Numbered from the stretch's first letter, positions 1 to 10,071 are shown. The stretch is 64,000 nt of DNA from Bacteroides caecigallinarum (GCF_016901995.1 NZ_JACJLE010000009.1:22297-86296), one strand, 5' to 3'. The notes: generated by a model not told the origin, from the sequence alone. Numbers and translations: made by a program.

Positions 1-105
1 GCTGGTCTTATAGTAACTCCGCGCGAAGAGGATTTCTTAAAAATAACAGAATCGGACATAAAAAAGATTTACAAGGAAGTATCATCATGGAAAAACCATA
101 TATAA
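1..105 (+). CDS. C-terminal fragment of a gene cut by the window edge (possibly DUF4922 family)
   Basis: Frame 1 is open from the first base and ends at a TAA at 103-105, giving a 34-residue tail rich in charged residues (it contains TPREEDF and ends SSWKNHI). It overlaps the start of the next gene by 19 bp, which suggests translational coupling. From memory, Bacteroides SpoIID-like genes often follow a DUF4922 (nucleotidyltransferase-like) gene with a similar tail, so that is my guess. The fragment is too short to prove it. Confidence 0.5.
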   Translation, partial: AGLIVTPREEDFLKITESDIKKIYKEVSSWKNHI

Positions 106-1403
106 ATGTAGGTATAGTAACGGGGAAAGAAATCTCATTTACTCTGAATGGCAAATACCTGACACAAGAAGGTGAAGTCATAACGGGACAGCTTAAAGCA
201 TCTGCAACGGGAAATGGGGAAATCTCATTGGGCACAAAAAAAATTGAGTCCATAGAACTCACTCCGGAAGACAACAACTGTTCGTTTACACTTCATAATG
301 TAACAATAGGTATCTCCTATCATTGGGAAAGGCAAGAGGAGCAGACTTTCACCGGAAAATTAAAACTGATTACAGATGGAGAGAATGTGATAGCCATAAA
401 CATATTGCCCGTTGAGGATTATCTGGTGAGTGTGATTTCTTCAGAAATGAGTGCCACCTCATCGCTGGAATTCTTGAAATCGCATGCGGTAATATCGCGT
501 AGCTGGCTTCTTGCACAAATTGAAAACAGAGACAGGAAAAACGTACATAAATCTTTACAACAAAATTTCACAACAGATGAAAACTGTATAATAAGATGGT
601 ACGACCGTGAGGATCATAAACTTTTCGATGTATGTGCCGACGACCACTGTCAGAGGTATCAGGGAATCACAAAAGCCTCAAACCCGTCTGTAGCAAAAGC
701 TGTGAAAGAGACTGAGGGCATGGTACTTATGTATGGTGATGAAATATGCGACGCGAGATTTTCAAAATGTTGTGGAGGTGTTTCGGAAACATTCGATACC
801 TGCTGGGAAGATAAGGATTATCCGTATCTGCAACCTGTCATTGACAATTCTGAAAACAATGATATACCGGACCTCAGTATTGAAGAGAATGCCGAAAAAT
901 GGATTCGTACCACTCCTGCCGCATTCTGCAATACGCACGATGAAAAGGTTCTGAAACAGATTCTGAACAACTATGATCAGGAAACTACTGATTTCTACCG
1001 TTGGAAAGTGAAATACTCGCAAAAGGAAATATCGGAACTCATTCACAGGAAGACAGGTATTGAGTTTGGAGATATTAAAGATCTCATCCCAATGCAAAGG
1101 GGAAAGTCCGGAAGAATTTCAAGACTTAAAATAGTAGGGACTCTGCGCACTGTAACTATAGGCAAGGAACTGGAAATACGCCGTGCTTTGTCGGAAAGCC
1201 ATCTGTTCAGTTCGGCTTTTGTTGTTGACAAGACAGAAGTTGCAGGCAGCGTTCCGTCAGAGTTTACTATAACCGGTGCCGGCTGGGGACACGGAGTAGG
1301 TTTATGCCAGATTGGTGCAGCCATGATGGGCGAAAAAGGTTATTCCTACGACAAAATTCTTTTACATTATTACAGGAATGCTGAAATAAAGAAAGTTTAT
1401 TAG
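87..1403 (+). CDS. SpoIID/LytB domain protein (amidase enhancer or lytic transglycosylase type)
   Basis: This 438-residue protein belongs to the SpoIID/LytB family, whose sporulation member cleaves glycan strands of denuded peptidoglycan. The core of the family is visible as LPVEDYLVSVISSEM near residue 108, an SRSWLLAQ stretch near 152, and the C-terminal GAGWGHGVGLCQIGA motif near 397. I see no clear N-terminal signal peptide, which is odd for a wall enzyme. Its function in a non-sporulating Bacteroidales is therefore inferred only. It overlaps the upstream fragment and is followed 61 bp later by an AmpG-like permease, which suggests a cell-wall recycling theme. The ATG at 87 is the first in frame. 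Confidence 0.85.
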   Translation: MEKPYINVGIVTGKEISFTLNGKYLTQEGEVITGQLKASATGNGEISLGTKKIESIELTPEDNNCSFTLHNVTIGISYHWERQEEQTFTGKLKLITDGENVIAINILPVEDYLVSVISSEMSATSSLEFLKSHAVISRSWLLAQIENRDRKNVHKSLQQNFTTDENCIIRWYDREDHKLFDVCADDHCQRYQGITKASNPSVAKAVKETEGMVLMYGDEICDARFSKCCGGVSETFDTCWEDKDYPYLQPVIDNSENNDIPDLSIEENAEKWIRTTPAAFCNTHDEKVLKQILNNYDQETTDFYRWKVKYSQKEISELIHRKTGIEFGDIKDLIPMQRGKSGRISRLKIVGTLRTVTIGKELEIRRALSESHLFSSAFVVDKTEVAGSVPSEFTITGAGWGHGVGLCQIGAAMMGEKGYSYDKILLHYYRNAEIKKVY

Positions 1404-1438
1404 TTGTTAGTTATTAGTTGTTAGTTATTAGTTGTTAG
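1401..1438 (+). repeat. 14-bp tandem repeat starting at a stop codon
   Basis: The unit TAGTTGTTAGTTAT occurs twice in full and once in part, beginning exactly at the TAG stop of the SpoIID-like gene. It lies between that gene and the AmpG-like gene. It supplies extra stop codons in other frames. Slipped-strand expansion is a sufficient explanation. Confidence 0.8.
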
Positions 1439-1464
1439 AATTGGCTTTTGTACTTTAAAATAAT

Positions 1465-2739
1465 ATGAATGAAACAATAAAAACACGTTCGCCATGGACA
1501 TGGGTACCTTCGCTTTATTTCGCCGAAGGTCTTCCTTACGTGGCTGTTATGATAATATCGCTCGTAATGTATAAGCGAATGGGAATTTCGAACACGGAAG
1601 TGGCTCTATATACCAGTTGGCTGAACCTTCCTTGGGTTATCAAACCGCTTTGGAGTCCGTTTATCGACATCATAAAAACCAAACGCTACTGGATTACCTC
1701 AATGCAATTGCTGATAGGTGCAGGACTGGCAGGAATAGCTTTCACTATTCCTACAGATTCATTTCTGCAAACCACTCTAGCAATATTCTGGCTGATGGCA
1801 TTCAGCTCCGCCACTCACGATATAGCAGCTGACGGATTCTATATGATAGGACTTTCACAACACGAGCAGGCACTGTTTGTAGGAATAAGGAGTACCTTCT
1901 ATCGTCTTGCCACAATAACCGGACAGGGTGGACTTATCATGCTTGCCGGTTATCTGGAAAGCAGCAGTGGAAATATCAGCCGGGCATGGAGCATTACTTT
2001 CTATATCCTGTCGGGACTGTTCATAGGCCTGTGGCTTTACCACAGATATATCCTACCCCGCCCATCTTCAGACATTAAAATAAGCAACAGCAATTCAGAA
2101 GGTATTCTGTCGTCATTCATAGGTACATTTCGTTCGTTCTTCAAAAAAGAACAGGCAGTCACGGCTATCCTTTTCATGCTTCTTTACCGCCTGCCCGAAG
2201 CTCAGTTGGCCAAAATGGGTATTCCATTTCTGCTTGACCCGTTGGAAAAAGGTGGTATGGGAATGACTACGGAACAGATTGGTTTCACTCAAGGTACCGT
2301 AGGAGTGATAGGCCTCACAATAGGTGGGATTCTTGGAGGAATTGCAGTTTCTCGTCACGGACTGAAAAAATGGCTCTGGCCTATGGTATGGGCTATATCA
2401 CTGCCCGATATAGTTTATGTATATTTGAGTTTCTTTCAGAACAGCAGTCTGGAAGTAATAAATTTATGTATTTTCATCGAACAATTCGGCTATGGTTTTG
2501 GTTTTACTGCATATATGCTCTACATGATTTATTTCTCGCAGGGAGAAAGCAAAACAGCACATTATGCAATATGTACAGCATTTATGGCTTTGGGAATGAT
2601 GCTTCCGGGAATGATAGCCGGATGGCTGCAGGAAACCATGGGATACCGTATGTTCTTTATATGGATAATGGTATGCACGGCTGCGACGTTCTGGGTTACA
2701 TCATTGCTGAAAATTGATAACAATTTCGGGAAGAAATGA
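1465..2739 (+). CDS. AmpG-like MFS permease (muropeptide transporter family)
   Basis: A 424-residue integral membrane protein with about 12 hydrophobic segments and the AmpG-type opening WVPSLYFAEGLPY, followed by a PWVIKPLWSP segment near residue 55. AmpG proteins import anhydromuropeptides released from peptidoglycan into the cytoplasm for recycling. HDIAADGFY near residue 118 is also typical of this branch of the major facilitator superfamily. Its position after a SpoIID-like protein fits wall turnover. Several MFS subfamilies share this look in Bacteroidetes, so the substrate is inferred. Confidence 0.85.
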   Translation: MNETIKTRSPWTWVPSLYFAEGLPYVAVMIISLVMYKRMGISNTEVALYTSWLNLPWVIKPLWSPFIDIIKTKRYWITSMQLLIGAGLAGIAFTIPTDSFLQTTLAIFWLMAFSSATHDIAADGFYMIGLSQHEQALFVGIRSTFYRLATITGQGGLIMLAGYLESSSGNISRAWSITFYILSGLFIGLWLYHRYILPRPSSDIKISNSNSEGILSSFIGTFRSFFKKEQAVTAILFMLLYRLPEAQLAKMGIPFLLDPLEKGGMGMTTEQIGFTQGTVGVIGLTIGGILGGIAVSRHGLKKWLWPMVWAISLPDIVYVYLSFFQNSSLEVINLCIFIEQFGYGFGFTAYMLYMIYFSQGESKTAHYAICTAFMALGMMLPGMIAGWLQETMGYRMFFIWIMVCTAATFWVTSLLKIDNNFGKK

Positions 2740-2791
2740 GTATAAACAGAAAAATGGGACATAACTTGCTTGAATATTACCATAAAATATC

Positions 2792-2823
2792 TTTTTGATT
2801 TTTCATTTAAACATATATCTTTG
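2792..2823 (+). promoter_or_regulatory. Promoter of the lipoprotein-helicase unit
   Basis: A Bacteroidetes-type -7 element TATCTTTG at 2816-2823 lies 18 bp after a TTTTTG -33 element at 2792-2797. The ATG follows 18 bp downstream at 2842. Confidence 0.75.
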
Positions 2824-2841
2824 TGACATAATAACAAAAAA

Positions 2842-3642
2842 ATGAAACATATGAAACGAAATCTATTATCAACTCTAATTGTAATTACTAATATATTATT
2901 AACAGCTTTCCTAGCCTCTTGCGGTGAAAGCTATGCTCCGATAACATTGGTCAGCGCTGACGGAAAGAGTCATATTACAAATAATGATACTATATATATC
3001 GATGCTTTCACAGAAGGACAGGATTTCTACATCAATGGAGGCAACGGAAAATATATACTGGAAAATCTGAACAAAGATATCGTCAGCTATGAATACAATG
3101 GAGAGAAATTATCGCTTACTCCAGTAAAGATAGGAAACGGCATTATGCGTATTACTGATTACGAGAAGAATGAAAGCAGATTTGTTATAACCGTTAAAAA
3201 TCAGGCACGCATATTCCATGTAAATAATATCTCTACTGAAGTTATAGGAGGATCATTGACTCAGGATGAGACAAAAATGATTGAAGAAGATATAACAAAC
3301 AGTGCAATAATGAAGACCGGAGGGTCTATAGAATTTACCTATACTGTAGAAGAGCTTAACGGAGGTAATGTAAGCATATACCCACAAAAAGGCGCAAGTG
3401 CAGTAACCGGAATTTTCAGTCAGAAAGAATCTTACGATCCGGAAAACGGAAACAAGATATTAAGTTTCGACATATCACTGGCAGGAAACAACAAAATAGA
3501 ACTGGATCTGATTGATAAAACTGAAAATAATTACACATATAAGGTTCTTCGACATGATGTGACTGAAACATATCAGAGTCAGTATCCTAGACTTGAAAAG
3601 GCAACAATTGAATATATTCTGGAAGACACAACTGAAAACTGA
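2842..3642 (+). CDS. Lipoprotein of unknown function
   Basis: A 266-residue protein with a lipoprotein signal: a basic start (MKHMKRN), a hydrophobic stretch, and the lipobox LASC with the lipidated Cys near residue 27. The rest is rich in beta-prone segments and resembles small Ig-like or beta-sandwich surface proteins. I recognise no named family. A second in-frame ATG three codons in is possible. It has its own promoter. Its TGA stop shares a base with the ATG of the giant helicase gene (TGATG), so the two are almost certainly co-transcribed and coupled. That pairing of an exported lipoprotein with a cytoplasmic helicase has no obvious functional logic. Confidence 0.8.
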   Translation: MKHMKRNLLSTLIVITNILLTAFLASCGESYAPITLVSADGKSHITNNDTIYIDAFTEGQDFYINGGNGKYILENLNKDIVSYEYNGEKLSLTPVKIGNGIMRITDYEKNESRFVITVKNQARIFHVNNISTEVIGGSLTQDETKMIEEDITNSAIMKTGGSIEFTYTVEELNGGNVSIYPQKGASAVTGIFSQKESYDPENGNKILSFDISLAGNNKIELDLIDKTENNYTYKVLRHDVTETYQSQYPRLEKATIEYILEDTTEN

Positions 3643-6600
3643 TGACAGACAGACCTGAACACATCGACATACAATCTTTTGATTTTTTCCAAAGAATAGA
3701 AAAAATACATACTCAGCCCGCAGCGTCGCAAGACAACCTGCGGGCTAAGTATATTTTGCTATATAAGGTTCTGCAACAGGCATGTTACGAACTCACCACA
3801 GGAGTGACAGCCTCATTTGCAAATATGTTCTCCAGGCTGGACTTTATATGCAAGGAGAAGAAGATGACTCCTTCGGACAGATACGCCATACAGACTATGA
3901 GGCGTAACTGTAATTCAGCAATGGGTGATAACTTCCAGCCGGACATGAACGAATATCTCTACGACCTAAGGGCAATAGTGAGATTCATATCACTCGGTTT
4001 TGAAGAAGACATACCGGCATCCATACTTCCGCAGATACCGCATTCCAACCGCCCGTACAGCGGAACACGCCTGTCGCATATTCCTTACGTGAGAGCATCG
4101 GTGAACAGCTGGAACGAAAATCTTATTTTCGCATCTACCGACAGCGATGAGGATCCGATGATAGTAATCAACTATGCCAAGGGAGGATTTAACGGCGACA
4201 TGCTGTATCTGAATGATCTACTTGAGGAAAACATGCAGATAAACCTGCTTGGTGTGAAAGTAGATGAAGAAAACCACTATATACCGGAACTGATAATATT
4301 ACATCCGGACTTTCTGATAGATATCAGTTCGCTGGCTTCATGCTTCAGGGAGTACGGACATCATCCGTTGAACTTTTTCATGAGCCGAATAAAGCCTAAG
4401 GCAAATACTCACCACATACTTATGGGTAACCTCGCCGGACTGTTTCTGGACGATTATATAAACGAAAGGAATACACAACCTGTGACATACGCAGGCAGCC
4501 TGAAGAAATTCTTCTCGGCTTCGGCACTTGATTTCTGTACCTGCCCTATACCTGACAATTTCCATACAATGGCACAGGCGCAGATGATTAATATCCGTTC
4601 CTTCGTAAATGATATTCTCCCGCACAGCATTCCTTCTTTCGACAGAAACAAGGTTATGCTTGAAGCATCGTTTATTTGCGAAAAGCTTGGTTTGCAGGGA
4701 CGTGTGGACTTGCTTCAGAATGATTTCAAGGTACTGATAGAACAAAAATCAGGTAAAAAGGATGAGTACAACAAAAGGCATAAGGAAGACCATTTCATAC
4801 AGATGATGCTGTATCAGGGTGTTTTGATGTATAATTTCGGAAAGGCAACCGAAGATATGCAGACCTTCCTGCTTTATTCCAGATATACGGACGGACTTAT
4901 CATTGAACACTTTACCGACAAACTCTTCCGCGAAAGTATCAAGCTGAGAAACATGATAGTGTGCAACGAAATGGCTTTCAGCGAAGGAGCTATTTCGAAT
5001 GTAACGGAAGAGATTGACACAGATCTTCTTAATGAATTGCAGGTGCACAACAAGCTGTGGACCGACTATCAGGAGCCTGAACTTTATAAAACAATTCAGA
5101 CCCTAAAACACTGCTCACCACTGGAAAAGGCTTATTTCCAGCGTTTCTTTACATTCATATCAAAGGAATCGGTACTGGCTCGCACAGGCGGCAGTGACGA
5201 CTCATCCAGAGGATTTGCCTCGGTCTGGAACACTCCGTTGGCCGAGAAAATAGAAAACGGTAACATTCTTACAGGTCTGAAAATAAAGGACAAACGCAAG
5301 AGTTCGCCCAACAAGGGATATGACCTGATAGAACTCAGCATACCTGCTCAAGGCGATGATTTCCTGCCCAACTTCAGAAAAGGAGATATAATAATATTCT
5401 ATCCATATACAGAAAAACCAGACGTGAGAGACGAAATTCTCATGAAAGGAAACATAACAGAAATAACTCCCGACAATATAACAATAATACTGAGGAACGG
5501 ACAGCAGAACAAGGACATAATAGGTGGAAATAACGATACTTTTGCCATAGAACATGATTCTTCGGACGTTTCCGCTTCGGCAGGAATAAGAGGGCTTTTC
5601 TCTTTCCTTTCTGCACATACAGACAGAAAGGAACTTCTCCTTGGGGCCAGAGAACCATCGTTTAATGAGGGAGTAAAGTTGAACGGCAGCTATGGACGTT
5701 TTGATGAAATCATTCTCAAGGAAAAACAGGCAGAGGACTACTTCTTGCTTGTAGGACCTCCGGGTACGGGAAAGACTTCGTGTGCATTGAGATTTATGGT
5801 TGAAGAAGCTCTTTCAGAGAAAAATACGTCCATACTGTTATTATCATATACCAACAGGGCTGTAGATGAGATTTGCAACATGCTTGTTGATTCCGGAATA
5901 GCATCCAATACCCCTTTTATTCGCATAGGGCATGAAATGTCGTGCGACAAAAGATTCGAACCTTTCCTACTGAAAAATCAGTTGGAAGACTGTCCGAAAC
6001 TGACTGATATCAAAAAGAAAATTTCGGATACAAGGATATTCGTAGGAACGACTACCGCCATAAATAACAGACTCAATCTGTTCGATATAAAGCACTTCGA
6101 TATGGCAATAATAGACGAGGCTTCGCAGATTCTTGAACCGGACCTGATAGGAATACTATCTGCAAGAAGTGGCAACTGCAATGCAATAGATAAATTCGTG
6201 CTTATAGGCGATTACAAACAGTTGCCTGCCATTGCACTCCAAAATGCGGAAAGCGCCAAGATTACAGACCCTCTTCTGAATACCATAGGACTGTATGATT
6301 GCAGAAACTCGCTGTTCGAAAGACTGTACAGACAGAGTGATGAAAAGGCAAAAAGCGTACTGAGGAAACAGGGACGAATGCATCCGGCAATCGCCGAATT
6401 CCCGAACACTACGTTCTACAGCCGTGAGTGCCTGGAATGTGTACCTCTCCCCCATCAGGAAGAGGAATTGCCGTATGCAAATATTCCGGAAAATCCGGAT
6501 ATGATAGAAAAGCTTCTAACTTCGAGAAGGATGGTTTTCATCACTGCGCCTACCCCTGAAAATATATCAGCATCATCGGATAAAGCCAACATAAACGAGG

Positions 6601-7919
6601 CTAAAATCATAGCCGCATTGTTGAAAAGAATCTACAGTCTGACGGAAAACTATTTTGATGCGGACAAAACTGTAGGAATCATTGTGCCATATCGCAACCA
6701 GATAGCAATGATAAGAAAGGAGATTTCATCTCTCGGCATTCCGGAACTGATGAATATCTCCATAGACACTGTAGAAAGATATCAGGGAAGCCAGAGGGAT
6801 ATTATAATATATTCCTTCACCGTAAGAAATACCAGCCAGCTGAATTTCCTTACATCGAATACTTTCCGCGAGGAAGATGCAATCATAGACAGGAAACTGA
6901 ATGTAGCCATCACCCGTGCCAGAAAGCAGATGATAATGACAGGCAATCCGCAGGTGCTTAGCGCAAACATCACGTTCTATAAGCTGATGGAATATATCCG
7001 CATGAATAATGGGTTTATTGATACTAATACAAATGACTTCTGTAAAGGTAACTTTACTATACCTTCATACGACATGAACTGGGAAACGGATGGTAAATCG
7101 TATTCCATAAAACCGGAATTTGAACAAGCATTCAACGCCATTATAGAAAGACAATATTCGGAGATAGTCTATTTATCAGGAATGGATGTCGCACGTGCCA
7201 AGGAACTGATTTCATACGGGAGAACAGATTTCAACTCTTTACACGGCTTGAAAGCAGATGACTACGCCCTACTGTTCAACTTTCATGAAATGAGAAAACA
7301 ATATTCGGCTGCCATGGCAATGTACGAGGACTGTGGAAACTGGCTGAGGAATGCCATACGAAATGTTTCGGGAAGAATGGTATTCTGCGATATATCATAT
7401 GAATCGGCTGCATCAGGCCTGGCATTCATAGACCTGTGCAGGCAGCTGAACCATACGGATATATATTACTTGGGAATATACCCTAAGGAAGAAATGGGAC
7501 AAACGAGCGAAAAATTCCTTACGTCAGAGAACTACAAACACGTGAAATGGAGTCTGTATCCACGCATCACGGCTGTAAGCGACAGTTTCTGGAAATCACA
7601 CTCCGTACTTCCTGAACTTGTTATATTCAATATGTCGAACATTATGGGCTGCATATCTCCTATCGAAGCAAGACATCTTGCCATGTACATAAACCAACTG
7701 GTACACGCACGCCCAACGAACCACTACATCACCATATACAGGGATGATGCAGGAAACATGGCTAACAGAAATGCATATATGGCTTTCTGCAGTCACCTGG
7801 GCAGAGAGTTCATCAGCCTGAACGAACAAATGCCAATGACAGCAAAATATTATTTAGGGAAAAACACTAATATTCCTGAATATAAGGAATTTATTTACGA
7901 AATAAAATCAAACAGATAA
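3642..7919 (+). CDS. Dna2-like fusion: PD-(D/E)XK nuclease + SF1B helicase + C-terminal Rossmann-like domain
   Basis: A 1425-residue protein. A Cas4/RecB-type nuclease core is visible around residues 335-370: an upstream Glu, then GRVDLL, then VLIEQKSGK (the D, E-x-K set). A superfamily 1B helicase follows: Walker A GPPGTGKTS near 703, DEAS Walker B near 823, a GDYKQLPA motif III near 858, VERYQGSQRD motif V near 1044 and AITRARK motif VI near 1085. Nuclease followed by helicase is the order of eukaryotic Dna2. Residues from about 1130 form a further domain whose alternating strand/helix pattern (VFCDISYESAASG, IYYLGIYPKEEM, LPELVIFNMSNIM) resembles a degenerate SAM-methyltransferase fold without the usual glycine-rich loop. 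The likely role is processing of DNA flaps or ends; a defence role cannot be excluded. The gene starts inside the lipoprotein stop codon. Confidence 0.85.
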   Translation: MTDRPEHIDIQSFDFFQRIEKIHTQPAASQDNLRAKYILLYKVLQQACYELTTGVTASFANMFSRLDFICKEKKMTPSDRYAIQTMRRNCNSAMGDNFQPDMNEYLYDLRAIVRFISLGFEEDIPASILPQIPHSNRPYSGTRLSHIPYVRASVNSWNENLIFASTDSDEDPMIVINYAKGGFNGDMLYLNDLLEENMQINLLGVKVDEENHYIPELIILHPDFLIDISSLASCFREYGHHPLNFFMSRIKPKANTHHILMGNLAGLFLDDYINERNTQPVTYAGSLKKFFSASALDFCTCPIPDNFHTMAQAQMINIRSFVNDILPHSIPSFDRNKVMLEASFICEKLGLQGRVDLLQNDFKVLIEQKSGKKDEYNKRHKEDHFIQMMLYQGVLMYNFGKATEDMQTFLLYSRYTDGLIIEHFTDKLFRESIKLRNMIVCNEMAFSEGAISNVTEEIDTDLLNELQVHNKLWTDYQEPELYKTIQTLKHCSPLEKAYFQRFFTFISKESVLARTGGSDDSSRGFASVWNTPLAEKIENGNILTGLKIKDKRKSSPNKGYDLIELSIPAQGDDFLPNFRKGDIIIFYPYTEKPDVRDEILMKGNITEITPDNITIILRNGQQNKDIIGGNNDTFAIEHDSSDVSASAGIRGLFSFLSAHTDRKELLLGAREPSFNEGVKLNGSYGRFDEIILKEKQAEDYFLLVGPPGTGKTSCALRFMVEEALSEKNTSILLLSYTNRAVDEICNMLVDSGIASNTPFIRIGHEMSCDKRFEPFLLKNQLEDCPKLTDIKKKISDTRIFVGTTTAINNRLNLFDIKHFDMAIIDEASQILEPDLIGILSARSGNCNAIDKFVLIGDYKQLPAIALQNAESAKITDPLLNTIGLYDCRNSLFERLYRQSDEKAKSVLRKQGRMHPAIAEFPNTTFYSRECLECVPLPHQEEELPYANIPENPDMIEKLLTSRRMVFITAPTPENISASSDKANINEAKIIAALLKRIYSLTENYFDADKTVGIIVPYRNQIAMIRKEISSLGIPELMNISIDTVERYQGSQRDIIIYSFTVRNTSQLNFLTSNTFREEDAIIDRKLNVAITRARKQMIMTGNPQVLSANITFYKLMEYIRMNNGFIDTNTNDFCKGNFTIPSYDMNWETDGKSYSIKPEFEQAFNAIIERQYSEIVYLSGMDVARAKELISYGRTDFNSLHGLKADDYALLFNFHEMRKQYSAAMAMYEDCGNWLRNAIRNVSGRMVFCDISYESAASGLAFIDLCRQLNHTDIYYLGIYPKEEMGQTSEKFLTSENYKHVKWSLYPRITAVSDSFWKSHSVLPELVIFNMSNIMGCISPIEARHLAMYINQLVHARPTNHYITIYRDDAGNMANRNAYMAFCSHLGREFISLNEQMPMTAKYYLGKNTNIPEYKEFIYEIKSNR

Positions 7920-7928
7920 AGAACAGCA

Positions 7929-8669
7929 ATGACAAACAATACGAAACGTGCAGTAATTATGGGAGCTACTTCAGGATTAGGCTATGAAGTGGCACGACTT
8001 CTGCTTGCAGATGGCTGGAAACTGGGAGTGGCAGGCCGAAGAGAAGAGAACCTGAAGAAATTACAGTCGGAATATCCAGGACAGGTATGCATAAAAGCCA
8101 TAGACGTAAAGGACTGCAATGCCGACAAGGCACTTCTATCTCTGATTGACGAACTTGGCGGTATGGATATGTATTTCCACAGTTCTGGTATAGGATATCA
8201 GAATACGAGACTTGATGCCGATATAGAACTGAATACACTTGAAACAAACGGAACCGGATTTACCAGACTGGTAGGTACTGCTTTCAGATATTTCAGAGAA
8301 AAAGGCAGAGGACATATTGCAGTGATAAGTTCCATTGCCGGAACGAAAGGTTTGGGTGTAGCACCTGCATATTCTGCCACAAAGAGATTTCAAAACACAT
8401 ATATTGATGCACTCGAACAACTTGCCGGAATGCAGAAGCTGAATATCCGTTTCACGGACATACGCCCCGGATTCGTCGCTACAAGTCTGCTTAACGACGG
8501 CAAGAATTATCCTATGCTGATGAAAACGTCATACGCAGCAAAGCTGATAGTAAAAGCCTTAAAGAGAAATAAAAGAATAGCTGTGATAGACTGGAAATAC
8601 AGCATACTGGTATTCTTCTGGAAACTCATACCGCGATGCATCTGGAAAAGGATGAAAGTGAAAAACTAA
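7929..8669 (+). CDS. SDR family NAD(P)-dependent oxidoreductase
   Basis: A 246-residue short-chain dehydrogenase. The nucleotide-binding motif MGATSGLGYEVA is at residues 11-22. A catalytic Ser lies in VISSIAGTKG near 137, followed by the YSATK active-site Tyr and Lys near 150-154. The length is typical for a classical SDR. It starts 9 bp after the helicase gene and probably belongs to the same transcript. Its stop is one base from the stop of the convergent MATE gene. The substrate cannot be told from sequence. Confidence 0.9.
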   Translation: MTNNTKRAVIMGATSGLGYEVARLLLADGWKLGVAGRREENLKKLQSEYPGQVCIKAIDVKDCNADKALLSLIDELGGMDMYFHSSGIGYQNTRLDADIELNTLETNGTGFTRLVGTAFRYFREKGRGHIAVISSIAGTKGLGVAPAYSATKRFQNTYIDALEQLAGMQKLNIRFTDIRPGFVATSLLNDGKNYPMLMKTSYAAKLIVKALKRNKRIAVIDWKYSILVFFWKLIPRCIWKRMKVKN

Positions 8670-8670
8670 A

Positions 8671-10038
8671 TCATGCAGTATGCAGAACTTTCTCTTTTTC
8701 CACTATACGGCATAATCTGCGATATACATATCTGAATGCCGGAAGAAGAAAGGCCACGGCAAACATCCATGCCACAGGATCACCAAAGCATACCGCCCAG
8801 TATCCCCACATTGGAACAGCCACTACGCTGACCAATACACGGGCTATCATCTCTGCCACTCCGGAAAGCATAGACAACTGGGTATAACCGGCTCCCTGAA
8901 TGGTATATCTGAATATACACACCATACCCAAAAATATGAAGAATGAAGCCGATACATGCAGAAACAATGCCGTGTCGGCCAATACTTCTGTTTCAGAGGC
9001 ATCGACAAACAGCATGGCTATCTCTTCAGAAAAATTCCACAAAACCAGATTTACCATTGCTACATAGGCTACAGTAAGCAACATTGATGCTTTAACACCC
9101 TGCCATATTCTCTCCGGTTTTCCTGCTCCGTAGTTCTGTCCGCTGTATGTAGCCATTGCCATACCAAGACTTTCGAGCATACAGAGGAAGAACATCTTTA
9201 TTCTCATAGCTGCAGTAAATGCCGCCACACATGCCGTCCCCAAAGCATTGTTGGAACCCTGAAGCATTATACTGCCAATGGCTGTTATGGAAAACTGGAG
9301 TCCCATAGGTGCACCTATGTAGAGCAACTGTTTCGCCAATTCAGGTCGGAAACGTCTGTCTGCAGGAGCAGTTTTAAGAATGTCAAACTTGCGATACATA
9401 TACTTATAGCACATAAGTGCCGATACCCCCTGCGAAACAACAGTGGCTATAGCAGCACCGGCAACACCCCATCCCAACACCAGGATACATACCAGATCGA
9501 GAACAATGTTCAGTACAGTAGATATTAGAAGGAACCAGAACGGTGTCTTGCTGTCGCCCAATGCACGTATTATACTGGAAAGAAGATTATAATAGAAAGT
9601 ACACGGAATACCGATAAAAGTTACCAAGAGATATAGATAAGCTCCTTCCATGATATTATCAGGTGTCTGCATCCATTTCAAGATATAGGCACAAAGCAGA
9701 CTCGTAACAATGGCTATAGCAACAGACATCACTCCTGCCAGTTTCAGGCTGACCGATACAAATCTGCGCATAGTGACATAATCGCGTGCACCGAATTTCT
9801 GAGCAACAGGAATACCGAAACCACCGCAACATCCATTACAGAAGCCAAGGATAAGAAACACGACAGACGTGCTTGCACCTACAGATGCCAGTGCATTTAT
9901 ACCAAGAAACTTACCCACTATCGCAGCATCTACAAACGAATATGTCTGCTGAAGCAGATTTCCCAATAAGAGTGGAACTGTGAAATTCAATATAAGAGGC
10001 AGAGGAGCCCCGGATGTCATCTCTTTAGACTTTGCCAT
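8671..10038 (-). CDS. MATE family efflux transporter
   Basis: A 455-residue protein with about 12 membrane segments and the MATE opening PLILNFTVPLLLGNLLQQTYSFVDAAIVG, matching the NorM/DinF superfamily. Such pumps exchange Na+ or H+ for drugs or metabolites across the inner membrane. The duplicated half pattern is visible, with a second set beginning near YIGAPMGLQF around residue 240. It ends one base from the convergent SDR stop with no separate terminator. A -7 element lies just upstream of its start. Confidence 0.92.
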   Translation of the reverse strand: MAKSKEMTSGAPLPLILNFTVPLLLGNLLQQTYSFVDAAIVGKFLGINALASVGASTSVVFLILGFCNGCCGGFGIPVAQKFGARDYVTMRRFVSVSLKLAGVMSVAIAIVTSLLCAYILKWMQTPDNIMEGAYLYLLVTFIGIPCTFYYNLLSSIIRALGDSKTPFWFLLISTVLNIVLDLVCILVLGWGVAGAAIATVVSQGVSALMCYKYMYRKFDILKTAPADRRFRPELAKQLLYIGAPMGLQFSITAIGSIMLQGSNNALGTACVAAFTAAMRIKMFFLCMLESLGMAMATYSGQNYGAGKPERIWQGVKASMLLTVAYVAMVNLVLWNFSEEIAMLFVDASETEVLADTALFLHVSASFFIFLGMVCIFRYTIQGAGYTQLSMLSGVAEMIARVLVSVVAVPMWGYWAVCFGDPVAWMFAVAFLLPAFRYVYRRLCRIVEKEKVLHTA

Positions 10039-10063
10039 ATATCCTGTACTTTTTACCGGGATG

Positions 10064-10071
10064 CAAAGGTA
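10064..10071 (-). promoter_or_regulatory. -7 element of the MATE gene
   Basis: On the minus strand this reads TACCTTTG, a match to TAnnTTTG, 25 bp before the ATG. No clear -33 TTTG is seen at the expected distance. Confidence 0.55.
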
